DNA from: Clostridia bacterium
GTDB lineage: Bacteria > Bacillota > Clostridia > Oscillospirales > Acutalibacteraceae
Length of the DNA stretch: 40,095 nt
Direction: 5' to 3'
Assembly: GCA_017428085.1 (NCBI GenBank)
Contig: JAFRRP010000045.1
Location: 1 to 40,095 of the forward strand
Under the pieces are notes generated by a model. That model worked only from the letters and a program-made list of their open reading frames with translations, searched no databases and was not told the DNA's origin. Shown piece by piece: positions 24,342 to 33,384 of this stretch (its first letter is position 1; every line of letters begins with the position of its first letter). The position numbers and the translations under genes were made by a program.

Positions 24342-24881
24342 ATGGCAAACAAATACGCAGGCACACAGACCGAAAAGAATCTGGAGGCGGCCTTCGCGGG
24401 CGAATCCCAGGCGCGCAACAAGTACACCTATTTCGCCTCCAAGGCGAAAAAGGAGGGCTACGAGCAGATCGCCGCGCTGTTCCTGAAAACCGCCGACAAC
24501 GAAAAAGAACACGCCAAGCTGTGGTTCAAGGAGCTGAACGGCATCGGCGACACCGCCGAAAACCTGGCGGCCGCCGCCGACGGCGAAAACTTTGAGTGGA
24601 CCGATATGTACGAGGGCTTCGCCAAAACCGCCGAGGAAGAGGGCTTCCCGGAGCTGGCGGCGAAATTCCGCGGCGTGGCGGCCATCGAAAAGGCCCACGA
24701 GGAGCGCTACCGCGCGCTGCTGAACAACGTGGAAACCGCGCAGGTCTTCGCCAAGAGCGAGGTCAAGGTGTGGGAATGCCGCAACTGCGGCCACATCGTA
24801 GTAGGCACCGCCGCGCAGGAGGTCTGCCCCGTCTGCGCCCACCCGCAGAGCTATTTCGAGGTGCATGAGGCGAATTATTGA
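24342..24881 (+). CDS. rbr: rubrerythrin
   Basis: The 179-aa peroxide-reducing protein of anaerobes has a ferritin-like diiron domain and a C-terminal rubredoxin domain. Diiron ligands lie in [13 protein letters not shown] (near 16-28), [14 protein letters not shown] (near 50-62), [13 protein letters not shown] and [14 protein letters not shown] (near 113-127). The rubredoxin iron site is WECRNCGHI and EVCPVCAHP (about 144-168). AGGAGG lies about 12 bp before the ATG at 24342; upstream in-frame codons have no ribosome site. A strong terminator follows. No PerR-type operator was recognised. Confidence 0.95.
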   Translation: MANKYAGTQTEKNLEAAFAGESQARNKYTYFASKAKKEGYEQIAALFLKTADNEKEHAKLWFKELNGIGDTAENLAAAADGENFEWTDMYEGFAKTAEEEGFPELAAKFRGVAAIEKAHEERYRALLNNVETAQVFAKSEVKVWECRNCGHIVVGTAAQEVCPVCAHPQSYFEVHEANY

Positions 24882-24912
24882 TACATAATCAAACAACCGC
24901 AAACGCAAAACG

Positions 24913-24950
24913 CCCGCCGACGGACCGATTCCGTTGGCGGGACCTTTTTT
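24913..24950 (+). terminator. terminator of rubrerythrin
   Basis: CCCGCCGACGGA pairs with TCCGTTGGCGGG, then ACCTTTTTT. Confidence 0.85.
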
Positions 24951-25036
24951 GTTGCGAAATTGCGGAAGCAGGATAATATCGTAAAGTTGGCAGTATATCG
25001 GGATGTTTGCCTTTACGCGAAAACCTGCCCTATCCG

Positions 25037-25193
25037 GTAGCGCGGCGCCTCAGTGCCGCTTTTGACAATTGTAACTTTGGAAACGGATTTCGATGATATA
25101 TGATCTTTCATTTACCCGAATAAGAGACATTAAATGATATGCCCCATCTTATATGCTGTTTATGCCTATAGCGGCACTGAGGTGCCGCGCTAC
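25037..25193. repeat. REPIN-like inverted pair (157 bp)
   Basis: The left REP is 25037-25060 (stem GGCGC/GTGCC with one wobble) and the right REP is 25170-25193 (stem GGCAC/GTGCC, read leftward). The AT-rich interior differs from the other pairs. It fills half of the gene-free gap 24950-25268. Nothing else is recognisable there. Confidence 0.78.
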
Positions 25194-25268
25194 CGCGTTG
25201 CCGCATGGGTAAACAACTCGTCAAATCCAATTTTTGTTCTATCACACAATTTCCCCTGCAGAGCCATT

Positions 25269-27368
25269 TTAGAAGTCAAACTCCGCCCTGCCGTTTTCCA
25301 GCTTCAGCGCGGCGTCGAAGGGTTTGCCCTTTTTGGAGATAAAGCCGGACAGTTTTTCGGTCTTGCCCGCGGCCAGCAGGTCGGCGGCGTTTTTGACGGT
25401 CAGGGCCTTTCCGCAGAGGAAGGCCGGGATCTTGCAGGGGCAGCCCTGCTCGTGGCCCGTGCAGCGATAGCTGTAACGGTCCTTTATCACGTCCTTGCCG
25501 CACAGCGGGCACTTGCCCACCGCGTCGCCGTAGGCGCCGGTGTAGCCCGGAGAGCCCGGCGCGTTGGCCTCCGCCCGGAAGACCGCGGCGATCTCCTGCT
25601 CCGCCAGCGCCACGCTGTCCGTCACGGCCATTTCGCCGTGGAACACCTTTTTCAGCGCCTGCCCCAGCTGGCTGGTCTTGTACTTGTCCATGGCGATGCC
25701 CAGCGCCGCGGTCTGCCGGATCAGGAACTCCCCGCCGGGCAGGATGCGGTACACGTCCTTTTTCAGCTCGATGTATTTGCTTTTCACCGCGTTGTCGATG
25801 ATGCCGGTGCGGGTGGCCTCCGTGCCCAGCTCCAGTCCCTCGAACATGGCGCGGTACTCCTCCGCGTCGTCCGCGTCCTCCATGTCGTTGGCGGCGGCCT
25901 TTTCCTCCCGGAAAGGGTTTTTCAGGTAGTTGTTCAGCGTTTCGATGGTGTAGTGCTTGGGCGGCGAGGTCTCCTTTTCCACGGGCTTGAAACAGATATT
26001 CACCGCGTCGCCCTTGTTGAGGTCCGGCAGGATTTTCGATGACGTTTTCACCGAATCGTCGTATTTCGTCCAGCCGGGTTCCAGGATCACCGTGCCCTTG
26101 AGGGTGTAGTCCTCGCATTCGCCCACGGAGACGGTCAGCTCCGTCTTCTGCGCCACGCATTCCTCCTTGCAGAACACCGCCACGAAACGCCGCAGCACCG
26201 CGGTGTAGACGGTTTTTTCCTCCGGCGAGAGGTCGGCGGGCTTCGGGATCTTGTAGGTGGGCGTCAGCGCGGAGTGGGATTCGATCTTGCTGTCGTCGAA
26301 GATGGTCTTTTTGTCGGCAAACGCCACGGGATAGCCCAGCGCCGCCACCTTGCCGACGATGGTTTTGATCTTGTCCTTTTCGGCGGTGGCCAGATATTCC
26401 GAGTTGGTGCGAGGGTAGGTCAGGAAGCCCTTTTCGTACAGCGCCTGCGTCACCCGCAGGGAATCGTCCATGGACATCTTGAACTTTTTGCCGAGGTAGT
26501 TCTGCAGTTTGGAAAGCGAGTACAGCTTGCCGGGCTTCAGCGTGTCCTTTTTCGTCTTTTTGGCGGTGACGGTCGCGGTCTGGGCGTTCAACTTGTCGCA
26601 GGCGCGCTGCGCTTTGGCAGCCTGCTCTTTCGGGAATTTATACTGGCTGACCAGCTCCACGATCTCGCCGTTGGTCTCCTCGCTGCTCACCAGCGCGTAG
26701 TAGACGTCCGGCACGAAGTTTTTGATGGCCGTGTCCCGGTCGTAGATGGCCTTGACGATGGGCACGATCACCCGGCCCACCCGCAGCAGCGTGCCGGCCC
26801 GCAGCGTGGCGTAGCGCGTCAGGTTGACGCCGTAGAGCCAGTCCACGTAGGTGCGGGCAAAGCCCTCGTTGGCGAGGTTGTCGTATTCGTCGTCGCTTTT
26901 CATATCGGCCAAAGCGGCGGCCACGGTCTCCGGCGTCTGGTCCGGCAGCCACAGACGCATGACGGGCTTGTGGCTTTCCAGCGCGTTCATGACGCACAGC
27001 CGCACGATGATCTCGCCCTCCCGGTCCGCGTCGCCCGCGTTGACGATGGTATCCACGTCCGCCCGGTTGCACAGCCGCTTGATGACGCCGAACTGCCGCG
27101 CCACGCCGGGGTCGTTCTTTTTATCCGCGCCGGGGCGCAGCTTGAACCGGAACTCCCCCGGGAAACAGGGGATGTTCTCCATGGACCAGCGGCCCGTGGA
27201 CGTGGGGCCGGTATAGTCCTCGATATCGCACAGGCTGAACAGATGCCCGAAGGCCCACGTGACGATATACCCCTGCCCTTCCAGATAGCCGCTATTTTTT
27301 GTCATATGGCCGATGGCCGCCGCGATATTGCGCGCCAGGCTCGGCTTTTCCGCGATGATCAGGATCAT
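25269..27368 (-). CDS. topB: DNA topoisomerase III
   Basis: The 699-aa type IA topoisomerase has a Toprim domain with Glu7 (AEKPS) and the Asp113-x-Asp115-x-Glu117 triad (AGDADREGE). The active-site tyrosine is Tyr318 in FLTYPRTNSEYL. The C-terminal region carries a zinc-type segment, GKCPLCGKDV and CTGHEQGCPC, then a TopoIII-like repeat. TopB decatenates replicating DNA and is also common on mobile elements; this copy looks chromosomal (normal composition, no conjugation genes nearby). GGAAGGA precedes the ATG. It is divergent from xylA. Confidence 0.93.
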   Translation of the reverse strand: MILIIAEKPSLARNIAAAIGHMTKNSGYLEGQGYIVTWAFGHLFSLCDIEDYTGPTSTGRWSMENIPCFPGEFRFKLRPGADKKNDPGVARQFGVIKRLCNRADVDTIVNAGDADREGEIIVRLCVMNALESHKPVMRLWLPDQTPETVAAALADMKSDDEYDNLANEGFARTYVDWLYGVNLTRYATLRAGTLLRVGRVIVPIVKAIYDRDTAIKNFVPDVYYALVSSEETNGEIVELVSQYKFPKEQAAKAQRACDKLNAQTATVTAKKTKKDTLKPGKLYSLSKLQNYLGKKFKMSMDDSLRVTQALYEKGFLTYPRTNSEYLATAEKDKIKTIVGKVAALGYPVAFADKKTIFDDSKIESHSALTPTYKIPKPADLSPEEKTVYTAVLRRFVAVFCKEECVAQKTELTVSVGECEDYTLKGTVILEPGWTKYDDSVKTSSKILPDLNKGDAVNICFKPVEKETSPPKHYTIETLNNYLKNPFREEKAAANDMEDADDAEEYRAMFEGLELGTEATRTGIIDNAVKSKYIELKKDVYRILPGGEFLIRQTAALGIAMDKYKTSQLGQALKKVFHGEMAVTDSVALAEQEIAAVFRAEANAPGSPGYTGAYGDAVGKCPLCGKDVIKDRYSYRCTGHEQGCPCKIPAFLCGKALTVKNAADLLAAGKTEKLSGFISKKGKPFDAALKLENGRAEFDF

Positions 27369-27431
27369 GCCGCTTTCCTTCCGCGAGGTGTGATCGACGG
27401 GAAACGGAACCGTTCCCCGCCCGTATAGGAC

Positions 27432-27460
27432 AGTATATCATATCCGATCCGTTTTGTCGA
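27432..27460 (-). promoter_or_regulatory. promoter of topB
   Basis: Leftward TCGACA (27460-27455), 17-bp spacer ending in TGA, TATACT (27437-27432). Confidence 0.55.
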
Positions 27461-27485
27461 TATGGATTTCAAAACGATTTTGCAC

Positions 27486-27514
27486 TTGATTTTCCTGCCG
27501 TTTTATTCTAATAT
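27486..27514 (+). promoter_or_regulatory. promoter of xylA
   Basis: TTGATT (27486-27491), 17-bp spacer, TAATAT (27509-27514). Confidence 0.6.
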
Positions 27515-27582
27515 ATAAGAGAGAAAACAGCCGGGGCGGACGACGCTGCGCCGCGGCTTTCCAAAGTAAAGGAGAGAACGAA

Positions 27583-28899
27583 ATGAGCGAGATATTTGCC
27601 AACATCCCGAAGATCCGATATGAGGGCTCGGACAGCAAAAACCCGCTGGCCTTCAAATTCTACGACCCGGAGCGCGTCGTGCTGGGCAAGCCCATGAAGG
27701 ACCATCTGCCCTTCGCCATGGCGTGGTGGCACAACCTGTGCGCGGGCGGCACGGACATGTTCGGCCGCGATACGGCGGACAAGTCCTTCGGCGCGAAAAA
27801 AGGCACCATGGCCCACGCCAGAGCAAAAGTTGACGCGGGTTTTGAGTTCATGCGCAAGCTCGGCGTTGAATACTTCTGCTTCCACGACGTGGATCTCATG
27901 CCGGAGGCCGACGACATCAAGGAGACCAACCGTCGGCTGGACGAGATCAGCGACTATATCCTTTCCAAGATGCAGGAGACGGGGATCAAGTGTCTGTGGG
28001 GCACCGCCAACATGTTCGGCAACCCGCGGTTCATGAACGGCGCGGGCAGCTCCAACAGCGCGGACGTGTTTTGCTTTGCCGCGGCGCAGATCAAGAAGGC
28101 GCTGGACCTGACCGTGAAATTCGGCGGTAAGGGCTACGTGTTCTGGGGCGGCCGCGAGGGCTATGAGACGCTGCTGAACACCGACGTGAAGTTCGAGCAG
28201 GAGAACATCGCCCGCCTGATGCGCATGGCGGTGGATTACGGCCGTTCCATCGGCTTTACCGGCGATTTCTACATCGAGCCCAAGCCCAAGGAGCCCATGA
28301 AGCACCAGTACGATTTCGACGCGGCCACCGCCATCGGCTTTTTGCGCCAATACGGGCTGGACAAGGACTTCAAAATGAACATCGAGGCCAACCACGCCAC
28401 TCTGGCGGGCCACACCTTCCAGCATGACCTGCGCATCTCCGCCATCAACGGGATGCTGGGCTCCATCGACGCCAACCAGGGCGACTGCCTGCTGGGCTGG
28501 GACACCGACGAGTTCCCCTTCAACGTCTACGAAGCGACCATGTGCCTGTACGAGGTCATCAAGGCCGGGGGACTTACCGGCGGCTTCAATTTCGACGCCA
28601 AGTGCCGCCGTCCCAGCTACACCCATGAGGACATGTTCGAGAGCTACATCCTGGGCATGGACACCTTCGCGCTGGGCCTGCTGAAGGCCGCCGCCCTCAT
28701 CGAGGACGGCCGCGTGGACGGCTTTATCAAAGACCGTTACAGCAGCTATGAAAGCGGGATCGGCAAAAAGATCGTGGCGGGCGAAACCACCCTCGCGGAG
28801 CTGGCCGCCTACGCCGACGAGCTGGGCGCGCCCGCGCTTCCCGGCAGCGGCAAGCAGGAGCGGCTGGAAGGGATCGTAAATCAGATCCTGTTCGGCTGA
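27583..28899 (+). CDS. xylA: xylose isomerase
   Basis: The 438-aa class II xylose isomerase interconverts D-xylose and D-xylulose (also glucose and fructose). Signature motifs: [11 protein letters not shown] (catalytic His near 101), [43 protein letters not shown] and the metal site [19 protein letters not shown]. Length is typical for the class. GGAGAG precedes the ATG. No xylulokinase or xylose transporter is adjacent, so the gene acts with genes elsewhere. A hairpin at 28924-28955 probably ends the transcript. Confidence 0.96.
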   Translation: MSEIFANIPKIRYEGSDSKNPLAFKFYDPERVVLGKPMKDHLPFAMAWWHNLCAGGTDMFGRDTADKSFGAKKGTMAHARAKVDAGFEFMRKLGVEYFCFHDVDLMPEADDIKETNRRLDEISDYILSKMQETGIKCLWGTANMFGNPRFMNGAGSSNSADVFCFAAAQIKKALDLTVKFGGKGYVFWGGREGYETLLNTDVKFEQENIARLMRMAVDYGRSIGFTGDFYIEPKPKEPMKHQYDFDAATAIGFLRQYGLDKDFKMNIEANHATLAGHTFQHDLRISAINGMLGSIDANQGDCLLGWDTDEFPFNVYEATMCLYEVIKAGGLTGGFNFDAKCRRPSYTHEDMFESYILGMDTFALGLLKAAALIEDGRVDGFIKDRYSSYESGIGKKIVAGETTLAELAAYADELGAPALPGSGKQERLEGIVNQILFG

Positions 28900-28923
28900 A
28901 CGACACATCGCGAATAACAAAAT

Positions 28924-28960
28924 ACGGACGGAGTTCAAACATGATCTCCGTCCGTTTCTT
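28924..28960 (+). terminator. terminator of xylA
   Basis: A perfect 10-bp stem, ACGGACGGAG/CTCCGTCCGT, is followed by TTCTT. Confidence 0.7.
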
Positions 28961-28965
28961 ATTTC

Positions 28966-28989
28966 TACTGCCTGTTGCCTGCTGCCTGC
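28966..28989. repeat. heptamer tandem array (TNNTGCC)
   Basis: TACTGCC, TGTTGCC, TGCTGCC, then TGC, 7 bp apart. It lies between two convergent genes and almost touches the stop codon at 28993. Confidence 0.6.
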
Positions 28990-28992
28990 AAT

Positions 28993-30234
28993 CTAAGGCA
29001 AGATCTCCGCCGGGACGCCCTCTTCGTTGAGGATGGCGATGCATTCGGTCAGCCAGCGCTTGTCCTGCGTGGCCTGGGACCAGCAGAGGTTGAGCCGGTT
29101 GCCGCAGCTGACGCACGACACGGTGGAGGCCAGCCCGTAGTAGCGGGTGTCGCCGTTGATGAACCGCAGGTCGGCGACCACGTCCTTCAGATGCTCCGGC
29201 AGCTCGATCTGGCCGAGGTTCGTGAAGATCGTGGTGGCGGCCTCGTGGCCTTTGCGCTGCAAAAAACGCATCACGGGGCGCTTGACGCAGTTGGGGACGA
29301 TCCCGACCGCCGGGTTGCCCGCCAGCGCGCCGAATTTGTTGACGACCGCCTGCAGGTGCTCCTTTGTGAGCTGCTGCTTCAGCCGCTTCGCCGTCTTTTC
29401 GCACACAAAATCCAGCGTGTAGTCCCGTTTGCCCTCCGGGTAGAATTTGATCTCCGTCTGGACCACGAAATTCCGCATGGTGTTCGAGGGGAAAAACCGC
29501 CGCAGATTGACGGGCACGAACACCGTGACGGGCTTGTCGATAGGCTCCGGCTCGCTGCGGATCACGCCGAGGATCAGCACCGCAGCCAGATACTCCGTGA
29601 CGGTCATGCGCTTCTCGTGGGCCTTCTCCTTCACTTTGTCCACGGGCATGGCGGCGTAAACGATCTCCGGCAGGCCCTCATGGAAGGCCACGTTCAGGTG
29701 GTGCGCCTGCTCGGGGCGGGAACGGTCCCTTTCGCCGTCCTTCTGATAGTAGCGGTCGAAGCTGTTCTCCGTCGCCTCCTCCGCCGAGGTTTCCGGCGTG
29801 AAAGGCGCGGGATCGCCGCTTTTGAGCTGCGCGTAGCGGGTGATCAGCGCCGCAAAAAACCGCAGCAGTCCCTTGCCGTCGCCGAGGCAGTGCGCCGCCT
29901 CGAAGGTGATGCGGCTGCCGGACCAGGTGATGCGGAAATCCGGCTTGCCGTCATACCGGTAACCGATGGGCTTGATGGTCCGGCGGGATTTTTCGTAGAG
30001 GTTGATCTCGCTGCCCGCCGGGACCTGATAATTCCAGAAAAAGCCCTTTCGCAGGTTGGTGAACACGTGCGGGTAACAGGGCGCGATATCGCGGCAGGCC
30101 TGCCGCACCAGCTCCGGCTCGATCTCGCCGTTGGACAGCACGGCGCAGAAGCCGAAGGTACGCCCCCACGTCTTTGAGGTGAGGGAGGTGAACATGATGG
30201 AAGGGGTATCCAGCTTGATCCTGTCTTTCTTCAT
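28993..30234 (-). CDS. stand-alone condensation/alcohol acetyltransferase-like enzyme
   Basis: The 413-aa protein fits the CoA-dependent acyltransferase superfamily of condensation domains and alcohol acetyltransferases. The catalytic motif HxxxDG is His115-C-L-G-Asp119-Gly120, inside ITFEAAHCLGDGKG. A second half-domain has PVNLRRFFPSNTMRNFV (near 270), typical of these folds. There is no signal peptide or membrane span. No adenylation or carrier-protein genes are nearby, so it is probably not part of a peptide synthetase; a free alcohol or lipid acceptor is more likely, but this is inference. AGAGG precedes the ATG, and a strong promoter is at 30282-30310. It is monocistronic. Confidence 0.72.
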   Translation of the reverse strand: MKKDRIKLDTPSIMFTSLTSKTWGRTFGFCAVLSNGEIEPELVRQACRDIAPCYPHVFTNLRKGFFWNYQVPAGSEINLYEKSRRTIKPIGYRYDGKPDFRITWSGSRITFEAAHCLGDGKGLLRFFAALITRYAQLKSGDPAPFTPETSAEEATENSFDRYYQKDGERDRSRPEQAHHLNVAFHEGLPEIVYAAMPVDKVKEKAHEKRMTVTEYLAAVLILGVIRSEPEPIDKPVTVFVPVNLRRFFPSNTMRNFVVQTEIKFYPEGKRDYTLDFVCEKTAKRLKQQLTKEHLQAVVNKFGALAGNPAVGIVPNCVKRPVMRFLQRKGHEAATTIFTNLGQIELPEHLKDVVADLRFINGDTRYYGLASTVSCVSCGNRLNLCWSQATQDKRWLTECIAILNEEGVPAEILP

Positions 30235-30281
30235 CTGATGCCTCTGTGCCGTATTTCAGCAATGTGAAACAGTATGGGATC

Positions 30282-30310
30282 ATTGTATTATTTTTCCGTC
30301 CGTTTGTCAA
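30282..30310 (-). promoter_or_regulatory. promoter of the acyltransferase gene
   Basis: Leftward TTGACA (30310-30305), 17-bp spacer, TACAAT (30287-30282), near consensus. Confidence 0.75.
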
Positions 30311-30321
30311 CTACCGTCGGA

Positions 30322-30369
30322 AAAAGAGCAAAAAAGAAACCGGACGGCGGTTTGCTTCCTCCGTCCGGT
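30322..30369 (-). terminator. terminator of the DegT-amidohydrolase cluster
   Basis: Leftward, ACCGGACGG pairs with CCGTCCGGT (9 bp) followed by TTCTTTTTTG. It overlaps no gene and sits directly upstream of the acyltransferase promoter. Confidence 0.8.
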
Positions 30370-30407
30370 CCGTGACAGCGGGAATCGGGATCACGACGCG
30401 CCCGCGT

Positions 30408-31646
30408 TCAGAACGACGCGTCAGCGCGGTTGATGGCCTCCGCGATCTCTTCCATATTCCGCTCGCTCATGGCCTGATTCAGCGACAGCCGCAGGCTGCG
30501 GGACAGGATATCCAGCGTCCTGGGGCAGGCGTTGGCGGAATAGTCCGCCGTGCCCTTGTACGCCGGGTCGTTCCACGGGTAGTTCTTCGGGGTGGCGCCC
30601 TGGTGCTTGACGATGCCCTCCCAGTAGGTGAAGATGTGGCGGTCCGGGAAGGCGGCGGAATAGGCGGAGCCCACCGTCAGCCCCTCCTTGGCCAGCGCCT
30701 CCGTCAGCGCTTTGCACTCCTCTTTGGAGTTGGCGATCATGGCGAAGGACACGCCGCAGTCGCCTTCCGGATCGTCCACGTACTGCAGCCGATAGTGCTT
30801 CGGCTCGTTCAACCGGGAGATCAGGTATTTTTTCAGGCCGCGCGTGACGACGAGATTGCCCTCCAGCTTTTGCAGCTGGGCGAAGGCCACGCCGCCGCAC
30901 AGCTCGCTGGCGCGGTAGCCCGCCCGGGTGAAATAGGGCGCGCTGCTGCCGTCGCCGATGCCGTTGTCCCACATGACGCCGGCGGGGTCCGACTGGTAGT
31001 AGCCGCGGGCGTAGGCGTCGTCGTCGGAGGTGAAAAAGCAGCCGCCCTCGCCGCAGGTGATGTTTTTGAAGTAGTTGAGGCTCCACGCAAAGGCGTCGGA
31101 GCCCACGCCACAGTATTGTCCGTGATACCGCGCGCCGATGGCCTGACAGCAGTCCTCGATCATGTAAAGCCCGTGCTTTTTGGCAACGGCCCGCACCGCG
31201 TCCACGCGGCCGGGAACGCCCTGCATATGGGTGAGGATCACCGCTTTGGTATAAGGCGTGATCCGCTTTTCGATCTCCGCCGGGTCAAGGCCCAGTGATT
31301 CGTCGATCTCGCAGGGGATGGGCACCGCGCCCACCTCGATACAGGCGGAGGCGGTGGCGATATAGGTGTAGGCGGAGACGATGACCTCGTCCCCGGGGCC
31401 GATGGCCAGCGCAGCCAGACAGCAGGACAGCGCCGACGTGCCGGAGTTGACGAACAGCGCGTGCTTTGCCCCGGTGAGGGCGCAGGCGGCCTGCTCAAAG
31501 CGGGTGGTGTAGCTGTTTTCCCGGTAGCGCCACAGCTTTTCCGGCTCTGTCAGCAGCTCCGTGGCGATAGCCAGTTCTTCTTTTCCGATGCTCAAGTACC
31601 CCATGCACCCGCCGGGGATGGGCGTCTGAATGGCTTTTTCTTTCAT
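30408..31646 (-). CDS. DegT/DnrJ/EryC1/StrS-family PLP aminotransferase
   Basis: The 412-aa fold-type I PLP enzyme usually aminates keto sugars or inosose-like compounds. Visible: the cofactor-phosphate region NSGTSALSCCL (near 67-77), YTYIATASA, IEDCCQAIGA (the Asp contacting the pyridine nitrogen, near 165), and SLNYFKNITCGEGG with the Schiff-base Lys194. The start at 31646 is chosen over 31652 because GGAGGT lies 6 bp before it. It is the last gene of a leftward cluster, 36 bp after the amidohydrolase. No nucleotide-sugar genes are present, so a catabolic or inositol-type role is as likely as polysaccharide synthesis. Confidence 0.85.
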   Translation of the reverse strand: MKEKAIQTPIPGGCMGYLSIGKEELAIATELLTEPEKLWRYRENSYTTRFEQAACALTGAKHALFVNSGTSALSCCLAALAIGPGDEVIVSAYTYIATASACIEVGAVPIPCEIDESLGLDPAEIEKRITPYTKAVILTHMQGVPGRVDAVRAVAKKHGLYMIEDCCQAIGARYHGQYCGVGSDAFAWSLNYFKNITCGEGGCFFTSDDDAYARGYYQSDPAGVMWDNGIGDGSSAPYFTRAGYRASELCGGVAFAQLQKLEGNLVVTRGLKKYLISRLNEPKHYRLQYVDDPEGDCGVSFAMIANSKEECKALTEALAKEGLTVGSAYSAAFPDRHIFTYWEGIVKHQGATPKNYPWNDPAYKGTADYSANACPRTLDILSRSLRLSLNQAMSERNMEEIAEAINRADASF

Positions 31647-31682
31647 ATGCATACCTCCGTCTGTTTTATCACTTACAGCTTA

Positions 31683-32522
31683 TCACCTGATATTTGCCAT
31701 ACGCTCCGGCAGGTCGATATCCGCGCGGCGGAGCAGGGCGAGGGCGTTTTGATAGAGGATCTTTCTTCTTACTTCGTCGGTAAGATCGGCGGAGAGGATC
31801 GCGCCGACGCCGAAATCGTAGGAGAACCAGGGCGCGTCCACGCCGAAGACGACGCGGTCCTCCAGCCCCGCCTCCACAAAGCCCTCCAGCATCCCGCGCT
31901 GGGACAGCACGGCGGTCAGCTCCAGATAGAGGTTGGGGTATTCCTTCGCCAGCGCGATGCCGTCGGTGAAGGAATCCCGGAAGGAGTGGCCGGCGATAAA
32001 GGCGAAATCATGGTGCTTTTCCAGCACCTGGCGCGCCTGTTCCGGGCCGTCGTAAGGGCTGCCGTGCCACGTGTGGAACAGCACCGGCAGCCTCCGGCTG
32101 TCCGCGTAGTCGTAATAGGCGTCGTGGCGCGGGTCGGAGATGGGGATGGAGTAGGTGTCGCCGTGGAATTTCAGGCCCGCCACCTGCGCGCGGTTTTCCT
32201 CCGCGAAGGCGATATCCCGGGCGGGATCGCAGTCCGGCGAATAGACGCACATATACATGCGCAGGCGGTCGGGGTAACGCTTCACCACGTCCCGGTCGGC
32301 GGCAAAGAACGGATAGCCGCCGTAGAGGCAGTCGTGGCTGCAGAACAGCGCCAGCGCCACGCCGGAGCGGTCCATCTTTTCCATCTGCTTTTCCGGCGTA
32401 TCCATGAGCATATTGCACTCGTAACAGTCAAACATATGGGCGTGAAGGTCGATGACGGGACAGTCCGCGCTCTTTCCTTTGGTCAAAAAGGCCTCCGTCA
32501 GCGGAGAGGTATAATCAATCAT
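31683..32522 (-). CDS. amidohydrolase family 2 (metal-dependent TIM barrel)
   Basis: The 279-aa protein has the amidohydrolase-2 layout. The N-terminal metal motif is DLHAHMFD (His27, His29). LKFHGD (near 124), LFHTWHG (near 157), IAGHSFRDS (near 189) and VFGVDAPWFSYDFG (near 231) follow. The C-terminal stretch KILYQNALALLRR is typical for the family, whose members include decarboxylases and lactonases. GGAGGG precedes the ATG. The start overlaps the end of the next gene upstream by 8 bp, so the two are coupled. The substrate is unknown. Confidence 0.83.
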   Translation of the reverse strand: MIDYTSPLTEAFLTKGKSADCPVIDLHAHMFDCYECNMLMDTPEKQMEKMDRSGVALALFCSHDCLYGGYPFFAADRDVVKRYPDRLRMYMCVYSPDCDPARDIAFAEENRAQVAGLKFHGDTYSIPISDPRHDAYYDYADSRRLPVLFHTWHGSPYDGPEQARQVLEKHHDFAFIAGHSFRDSFTDGIALAKEYPNLYLELTAVLSQRGMLEGFVEAGLEDRVVFGVDAPWFSYDFGVGAILSADLTDEVRRKILYQNALALLRRADIDLPERMANIR

Positions 32523-33264
32523 GGCCGATCCCTCCGATCAATCGTTTCAGGTTGCCGCGGAAGATCAGGTCCTTGTCTTCCTGCGGGATAGCCGCGTTCT
32601 GCACCATCAGCACCGTGCCCCCGGCGTAACGCCGCGGGTGAGAGGAGGAGTACAGCAGCCGGGAAGCCCCGAACTTCGCCGTCAGGTCCTCGATCGCGCC
32701 CATCCACACGTGCTCCGACAGGCAGAGGTGGATCCCCTCGTACGCCTTCATCAGCGGGTACAGCTTGCGGGCGTTGGGCCACTCCTCGTCGATGGAGAGC
32801 GCCACCGTCAGCGCCGGGTGCTTTTCCATGATCTCGCACAGGAACTCGAAGGACAGCTGCCCCGCCCGATGGTAGAACAGCGGGATATGCAGGCGCTCGC
32901 AGGCGGCCAGCTCGTCTTTGAGCATCAACGGGTGGTAGGGCACGCCGTACCGGTCGTTGCCCAGTGTGAAGCCCGCGATGCGGTGTTCGGCGAAGCCCTC
33001 TGCCAGCGTCTCCACCGGCGGCGTTTCGCCCGCGACGGCAGGCAGCATCAGATAGACGCCCCATGCGCCGGGCGTTGTTGCCGTACGCTCGTTGACGATC
33101 CCGATGCTGCGCTGGGGCGGCAGCCAGAACAGCTCCCGCGAGACGAACACCGCCTCGTCCGCGTCCGCCAGCCGCATCTCCTCCGCCAGCGTGCGCTCCG
33201 GCGCAGGCTTCAGGAACGGCCTGCCGTATTCGATCCTTGCGTCAAACACATTGATTCTTTCCAT
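32515..33264 (-). CDS. amidohydrolase-like protein lacking the HxH metal motif
   Basis: The 249-aa protein ends like the amidohydrolase-2 family (LLYSSSHPRRYAGG, then IFRGNLKRLIGG). At the N-terminus, where DxHxH is expected, it reads NVFDARIEYGRP. The usual late Asp is also replaced (SSSH). It may be inactive, use another mechanism, or pair with the overlapping active relative encoded next. GFTLGNDRYGVPYHP and LHIPLFYHRAGQ suggest a preserved barrel with some histidines. The start at 33264 is preferred over 33270 because GGGGGA is 7 bp before it. The function is unknown. Confidence 0.68.
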   Translation of the reverse strand: MERINVFDARIEYGRPFLKPAPERTLAEEMRLADADEAVFVSRELFWLPPQRSIGIVNERTATTPGAWGVYLMLPAVAGETPPVETLAEGFAEHRIAGFTLGNDRYGVPYHPLMLKDELAACERLHIPLFYHRAGQLSFEFLCEIMEKHPALTVALSIDEEWPNARKLYPLMKAYEGIHLCLSEHVWMGAIEDLTAKFGASRLLYSSSHPRRYAGGTVLMVQNAAIPQEDKDLIFRGNLKRLIGGIGHD

Positions 33265-33302
33265 AAGCATTCCCCCATGGTATTTTCACGGAAATCACTG
33301 TA

Positions 33303-33323
33303 AGAGTTGAGAGTGGAAAGTGG
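33303..33323. repeat. degenerate heptamer array (ANAGTGG)
   Basis: AGAGTTG, AGAGTGG, AAAGTGG at 7-bp steps, between the transporter and the amidohydrolase-like gene. Confidence 0.5.
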
Positions 33324-33360
33324 ATTTATGGAAATCTTGCCGCTGTCGAAATGACTTCCG

Positions 33361-33384
33361 ACTGAAACGGCAAGCCGTTTCAGT
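33361..33384 (-). other. hairpin at the end of the transporter gene
   Basis: ACTGAAACGG and CCGTTTCAGT form a 10-bp stem overlapping the TGA of the transporter. No T-run follows on either strand, so it may stabilise or partly stop the transcript inside the cluster. Confidence 0.5.

Noticed and set aside
25269..27368. topB as a marker of an integrated conjugative element
   Set aside because: No relaxase, type IV secretion, integrase or composition shift is present in the flanks.
27508..28938. A 476-codon leftward frame opposite xylA
   Set aside because: It covers the divergent promoters and is antisense to an unmistakable xylose isomerase.
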